Origin: Gallintestinimicrobium propionicum
GTDB taxonomy: Bacteria > Bacillota > Clostridia > Lachnospirales > Lachnospiraceae
Assembly: GCF_025567525.1 (NCBI RefSeq)
Contig: NZ_JAOQJY010000004.1
Location: 124,001 to 188,000 of the forward strand
DNA length: 64,000 nt
Direction: 5' to 3'
Below, in pieces: positions 60,256 to 64,000 of this stretch. The notes beneath the pieces were generated by a model. The model saw nothing but the letters and a program-made list of their open reading frames with translations, had not been told where the DNA came from and ran no database searches. Made by a program: the position numbers and the translations under genes. Numbering within the stretch: the stretch's first letter is position 1; each line of letters opens with the position of its first letter.

Positions 60256-63200
60256 TTATGCCAGCTTCAGGCGCAGGGTCTTGATTTCGAATGCCCTGAA
60301 ATCAAGGGATACGGTGTTATCTTCCACAGCAACCTCTGCTTCTTTCTTTTCCAGCATATCGCAGGTCCATGCCTGTGCAACGTTGAGTGCAGTGAATACT
60401 TTCGTATTGACTGCTGCCTTCTTCGCTTCATACAGACGCAGGATCAGGTCGCCGCTGCCGTCCTCAGCCAGCTTCACGGATTCGAGAATAACGTTGTCTT
60501 TCTCTACACCGAAGGCGCTGAAGGTATCCACAACACCAGCTGTAATAACAGGCTTTACGTTCATCTCATAGCCCTGACGAACTACGTCGCTGTCTGCAAA
60601 GCTGCCTTCCCATGCAGTAAAGCCGTAGGTAAAGTGATGTTCTCTGTTGTCTGCATGCATCTCAGGAGCAGCTGCTGCACGCAACAGGGTCAGCTCAAGT
60701 GCATTGCCGTTCATGCTGATACCATACTTGCAGTCATTGAGCACTGCGGCACCGTGAGCCTGATCGCACAGAGCGCTGTAACGATGGTTGCAAACCTCAA
60801 AACGGTCTTTTTCATATGCTCTGGAGCGTCTGGTAGGCCGCTCTACATAACCGAACTGCATTTCGTTGATCCCGTTCTCTGCAAATACGTTGACAGGGAA
60901 GCCAACCTTTAACAGGCGATGCAGCTCTTTCCAGTCGATGGCAGTTTCGAATTCCAGTCTTGTGCTGTCTGCATCCAGACGGATGTACTGAACGAAGGGC
61001 GAATTGCTGATGCGGCCAGTTACCTTCAGGACACTGCGCAGGCTGCCTGTGCTTTCAACGGTTACCGTTACATCCTCTGCAGCGGTGATTTCCTGATCGA
61101 TGTAGTTGGAATCGATATCCCATGCATCGAACAGACGCGGAACATCTTTATATAAGTGGAAACGGTTCATCGGCTCAGCTGCGAACTCTCTGCCGCTTGT
61201 CTTCAGAACAAAGGATACCACCTCACCCTTGCCGTCTACGACAGCCTTCACCTGATTGTTTTCCAGAATGAAGCTATCGCCGTCCTGAGTCAGGGAAACG
61301 CTGTCTGCTGCCTTGGTCTGGGTTTCTGCAGGAACCAGGGAAACCATACCATAAGCAGGAACTTCTGTAAGACCATATACCTTGTCACCGATCTTTTCGG
61401 TGGGAACAGCCTTGCCTTCTCTGGTCTGTGCACCTGCCGCAAAGCTTTCCGGCAGCTCAACCAGTGTGTCATATGCAAATCCCAGGGAGTTGCCGACAGT
61501 CACGCCATTTCCGGCTTCTACCAGACCTGCAACTGCCTTTGCAGTCAGCTCATGGCTTTCTTCCAGAATTGCATGGAATGCTTTTTCCGCGTCCTCATAA
61601 ACTCTTGCGATGGAAGAACCGGGCAGGATGTCGTGGAACTGATGCAGCAGGACTTCTTTCCACAGACGCTCAATTGCCTCTGCAGGATATGTCTGTCCCT
61701 TCTGGGCTGCCAGCGTGCCCCACAATTCCAGATCACGCATGGAAAGCTCACATCTTCTGTTGTTGTTCTTCACCATTGCCTGAGAAGTATAGGTTCCGCG
61801 GTGAGCGCTGAAATACAGCTCTCCGGTATAGGTATGCTTCGGTCCGCCTTCTGCTTCCATATCCTGGAAGAACTCGATGGGGCCTTCCAGTTTTACCTTC
61901 GGGCAGCCTTCCAGGTCAGCCTCACGCTTCGCATATTCCAGATAGTCTCTTGCCGGGCCGCCGCCGCCATCGCCGTAACCAAAGGGCAGGAGGAATGCAT
62001 CCAGATCTCTCTTCTGGCTTCTGTTCTCCCACACGTTCATCAGCTCGGTAGGGTCGGTGCGGTAGGTGTAGCTGGTAGGAAGGAAGGAGCTGATCTTCGT
62101 GCCGTCCATGCCTTCCCAGTAGAAATAATGGTAAGGGAACTGTTCGCCTTCATTGTAAGACCAGAAAATCTTCTGAGTTACCAGATATTCAACGCCGCAG
62201 CTCTTCAAAATCTGAGGCAGTGCAGCGGTATAACCAAAGGTATCGGGCAGCCACAGCATCTTGCTGTCTACACCGAACTCTTCCTGATAATAGCGTTTGC
62301 CGTAGAGCAGCTGACGGATCAGTGCTTCCCCGGAAGCCATATTCGTATCCGGTTCTACCCACATCGCGCCCTCTGCAATCCACTGGCCATCCTTAACCGC
62401 CTGTTTGATTCTTTCAAACAGCTCGGGGTAGTATTTACGGCACATCTCATAGCCGGCAGGCTGGCTCTGGATATATTTGTATTCCGGATATTCTTCCAGC
62501 AGGCGCAGCTGTGCTGCAAAGGTACGCTCTGTCTTTCTGTGTGTCTCTGCCATCGGCCACAGCCATGCCAGATCGATATGGGCATTGCCGATTGCGTAGA
62601 ATACAGGCATAGTGGAACCGTTCTTCGCTTCCAGTGCAGGGCGGAGTGCTTCTCTGCCTGCCTTGTAGGATGCGATTCTGCCAGCCTCATCCTGCTCAAA
62701 ATCAACCACAAGGGTAAAGGCCTCCAGCGCCTCTGCGATCTTTGCAGCCCGCAGGGAATTCGGATCGAGCTTGTCCAACAGCTGTCTTAAGGTGTCTGCA
62801 TCCATCCACAGCTGATATGCGTCTTCATTCCAGATACCGAAGGTGCAGATACCGAGGGTACGTCTCTTGCCCTCTTCCAGCGGGTCCTGATATGCGCCGG
62901 GAAGTACCGGGCCGGTTGCGCAGCCGCCGTCCGGAGATTCCGGATAATAATGGCCTGCGTAGGTTTCCATCAGGATTTCATATTCTGTTCCTGCCACAGC
63001 GTCAGTGGTCAGAACGTTATCTTCTACGAAATGATGCTTCTGGGTTACCCAGGAAGCACGGTAGGTACCGAATTCCTGACCGTTTACAAACAGCGTGGAT
63101 TCGCCGTCCGGTTTTAAATCCATGACAATTCTCTTGCCCTGTGCTTCTGCAGGCAGAACCACTTTGCCTCTAAACCAGCAATATTCCCAGGTCTTGCCCC

Positions 63201-63378
63201 AGGTAAAGCCGGGCTCTACAGGCTCGAACGGGCCATTCATCGCTTCCTCCTGAGATAAATGTTCCATTGTGCGGAACGCTTCCCAGGAAATCTCCCCCAA
63301 AGGTCTGTAAAAATCATCCTTCAGCGTGCGCATCCAATGCTGCAGTCTGCCACGCCATTCTGAACTCATGATCCCCAT
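60256..63378 (-). CDS. Glycoside hydrolase family 38 alpha-mannosidase
   Basis: 1040 residues without signal peptide. The catalytic domain has AIGNAHIDLAWLWPMAETHRK (zinc ligands His and Asp), then WLPDTFGY with the nucleophile Asp379, and the C-terminal beta domains of GH38. It should cut alpha-mannose from N-glycan or mannan fragments in the cytoplasm. The ATG at 63378 follows GGAGGAATTCAG. It has a very good promoter and a possible operator and is not next to transport genes. Confidence 0.94.
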   Translation of the reverse strand: MGIMSSEWRGRLQHWMRTLKDDFYRPLGEISWEAFRTMEHLSQEEAMNGPFEPVEPGFTWGKTWEYCWFRGKVVLPAEAQGKRIVMDLKPDGESTLFVNGQEFGTYRASWVTQKHHFVEDNVLTTDAVAGTEYEILMETYAGHYYPESPDGGCATGPVLPGAYQDPLEEGKRRTLGICTFGIWNEDAYQLWMDADTLRQLLDKLDPNSLRAAKIAEALEAFTLVVDFEQDEAGRIASYKAGREALRPALEAKNGSTMPVFYAIGNAHIDLAWLWPMAETHRKTERTFAAQLRLLEEYPEYKYIQSQPAGYEMCRKYYPELFERIKQAVKDGQWIAEGAMWVEPDTNMASGEALIRQLLYGKRYYQEEFGVDSKMLWLPDTFGYTAALPQILKSCGVEYLVTQKIFWSYNEGEQFPYHYFYWEGMDGTKISSFLPTSYTYRTDPTELMNVWENRSQKRDLDAFLLPFGYGDGGGGPARDYLEYAKREADLEGCPKVKLEGPIEFFQDMEAEGGPKHTYTGELYFSAHRGTYTSQAMVKNNNRRCELSMRDLELWGTLAAQKGQTYPAEAIERLWKEVLLHQFHDILPGSSIARVYEDAEKAFHAILEESHELTAKAVAGLVEAGNGVTVGNSLGFAYDTLVELPESFAAGAQTREGKAVPTEKIGDKVYGLTEVPAYGMVSLVPAETQTKAADSVSLTQDGDSFILENNQVKAVVDGKGEVVSFVLKTSGREFAAEPMNRFHLYKDVPRLFDAWDIDSNYIDQEITAAEDVTVTVESTGSLRSVLKVTGRISNSPFVQYIRLDADSTRLEFETAIDWKELHRLLKVGFPVNVFAENGINEMQFGYVERPTRRSRAYEKDRFEVCNHRYSALCDQAHGAAVLNDCKYGISMNGNALELTLLRAAAAPEMHADNREHHFTYGFTAWEGSFADSDVVRQGYEMNVKPVITAGVVDTFSAFGVEKDNVILESVKLAEDGSGDLILRLYEAKKAAVNTKVFTALNVAQAWTCDMLEKKEAEVAVEDNTVSLDFRAFEIKTLRLKLA

Positions 63379-63409
63379 CTGAATTCCTCCGTGTTGTGTT
63401 ATATTCTCA

Positions 63410-63428
63410 GGTATTAAAAATCAATACC
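63410..63428. promoter_or_regulatory. Possible operator of the mannosidase gene
   Basis: GGTATT and AATACC around seven A/T-rich bases form an inverted repeat just downstream of the -10, near the predicted transcription start, where a repressor would block. Confidence 0.45.
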
Positions 63429-63434
63429 ACTTCA

Positions 63435-63463
63435 TTTATAACGTTTTCCATCTGGCTCGTCAA
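63435..63463 (-). promoter_or_regulatory. Promoter of the mannosidase gene
   Basis: Minus strand TTGACG (63458-63463), 17 nt, TATAAA (63435-63440). Confidence 0.78.
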
Positions 63464-63494
63464 CCCCAATAATCCTATATTTATCCCTAAAAAA

Positions 63495-64000
63495 TCACAA
63501 TCTTTTTTCGATCAGCCACGCCGCTGCAAGCCGCTCCAGACCATCCCGGATTTCGTCCTCCGTCAGGCCGCCAAAGCCGATCAAAACGGTTGCGTGACAC
63601 ACAGCCTCCGGGACAGCTGCCCCCACAAGCGCTGACGACAGACCATAGACTTTCACACCTTGTCGGCGTGCCGCGTCGACAAGCTCTTTTTCGCTGCGTC
63701 CGACGCGATCCGTGAGCAAAAGATGCAGTCCCGCATTTTCTCCCGAAAGGTCAAATTGCCCCAAAAAGGGTTTCAGCCCGTCCAGCAGCGCTTCGTGTTT
63801 TCTGCTGTAGCTTTTCCGCATCCGGTTCAAATGCCGTTCAAACGCACCGCTGTCCAGAAATTGCTCCAGCACCGCCTGGTCGACTCTCGAAACCGTACAC
63901 GAAAAGCAGGCGCATTTTTGCCGGTAGCGCTCCAGCAAAGCCTCCGGCAACACCATATACCCGACACGGATTGCAGGTGCAATCGACTTGGAAAAGGTTC
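63495..64000 (-). CDS. MocR/PdxR-type regulator, aminotransferase domain (N-terminus beyond edge)
   Basis: The C-terminal 168 codons run to the window edge. TFSKSIAPAIRVGYMVLP is the PLP-lysine block of MocR regulators (GTFSK-P-R-GY); the end VLIGFGGLTEDEIRDGLERLAAAW closes the fold-type I aminotransferase domain. MocR proteins join a GntR winged helix (here off the edge) to this domain and sense PLP or amines, often controlling vitamin B6 genes. It could also be a plain aminotransferase, but the motif spacing favours MocR. Its stop is 117 nt from the mannosidase start. Confidence 0.87.
   Translation of the reverse strand, partial: TFSKSIAPAIRVGYMVLPEALLERYRQKCACFSCTVSRVDQAVLEQFLDSGAFERHLNRMRKSYSRKHEALLDGLKPFLGQFDLSGENAGLHLLLTDRVGRSEKELVDAARRQGVKVYGLSSALVGAAVPEAVCHATVLIGFGGLTEDEIRDGLERLAAAWLIEKRL

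Noticed and set aside
61156..62790. A 544-codon open frame on the plus strand
   Set aside because: It lies wholly opposite the GH38 mannosidase, has no family motif and is rich in Cys, Leu and His as expected of antisense frames in this codon usage.

Overview
The window reads as ordinary chromosome of a mid-GC, low-oxygen Firmicute, most likely a gut Lachnospiraceae or other Clostridia. This is inferred from gene content and order: rpmE-DUF1385-prmC-prfA, an FeoA-FeoB fusion, AddAB rather than RecBCD, an ECF transporter with a duplicated ATPase, a TPP-riboswitch thiT, domain-swapped GH3 and GH78 glycosidases, and a DUF6062 protein. Strong Shine-Dalgarno sequences (GGAGG) and -35/-10 boxes with 17-nt spacing recur throughout. 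I see no rRNA, tRNA, CRISPR array, transposase, integrase or prophage gene. Genes lie mainly on the minus strand, with plus-strand genes at GH78, an FMN-bind-like protein, thiT, an SGNH hydrolase, pseB and an acidic alanine-rich protein.

Layout. 1-2.4 kb: an Hpt domain protein cut by the edge and a GGDEF-REC-HD-GYP protein that carries both c-di-GMP synthesis and degradation modules, behind a duplicated promoter. 2.6-11 kb: pyrF, an acyltransferase overlapping a secreted SGNH hydrolase, a TPR lipoprotein, a domain-swapped GH3 glucosidase and an RsmF-type rRNA methyltransferase. 11-16 kb: a family 2 glycosyltransferase fused to a MarR-like winged helix, an AraC regulator and a divergent GH78 rhamnosidase. 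16-22 kb: dapF followed by jetA-jetB-jetC, a Wadjet/MksBEF-like SMC complex with no JetD nuclease beside it. 22-30 kb: nadE-hslO, a methyltransferase, hisC, a VanY-type carboxypeptidase and thiT. 30-42 kb: a LacX-like epimerase, an ECF transporter, a transglutaminase-like protein and addBA. 42-50 kb: SGNH hydrolase, pseB, the prfA/prmC/DUF1385/rpmE block, an XRE regulator with an unknown partner, and a 5'-truncated Sel1-repeat gene. 50-64 kb: M18 peptidase, feoAB, TetR-DUF6062-codB, the acidic protein, an NSS transporter, a GH38 mannosidase and the end of a MocR regulator.

The less ordinary material sits in two places. One is protein architecture: the GT2-MarR fusion, the JetABC set without JetD, the c-di-GMP hub with its Hpt neighbour, and the XRE/unknown pair. 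The other is the gaps between genes, which carry at least two families of composite palindromic repeats (around 2.5, 29.7, 42.4, 44.4, 45.7 and 47.9 kb), a three-unit 26-bp tandem array between an M18 peptidase and feoB, a multi-hairpin feoB leader, and a tandem copy of the prfA 3' end. All functional statements rest on reading motifs by eye; no database search was possible.
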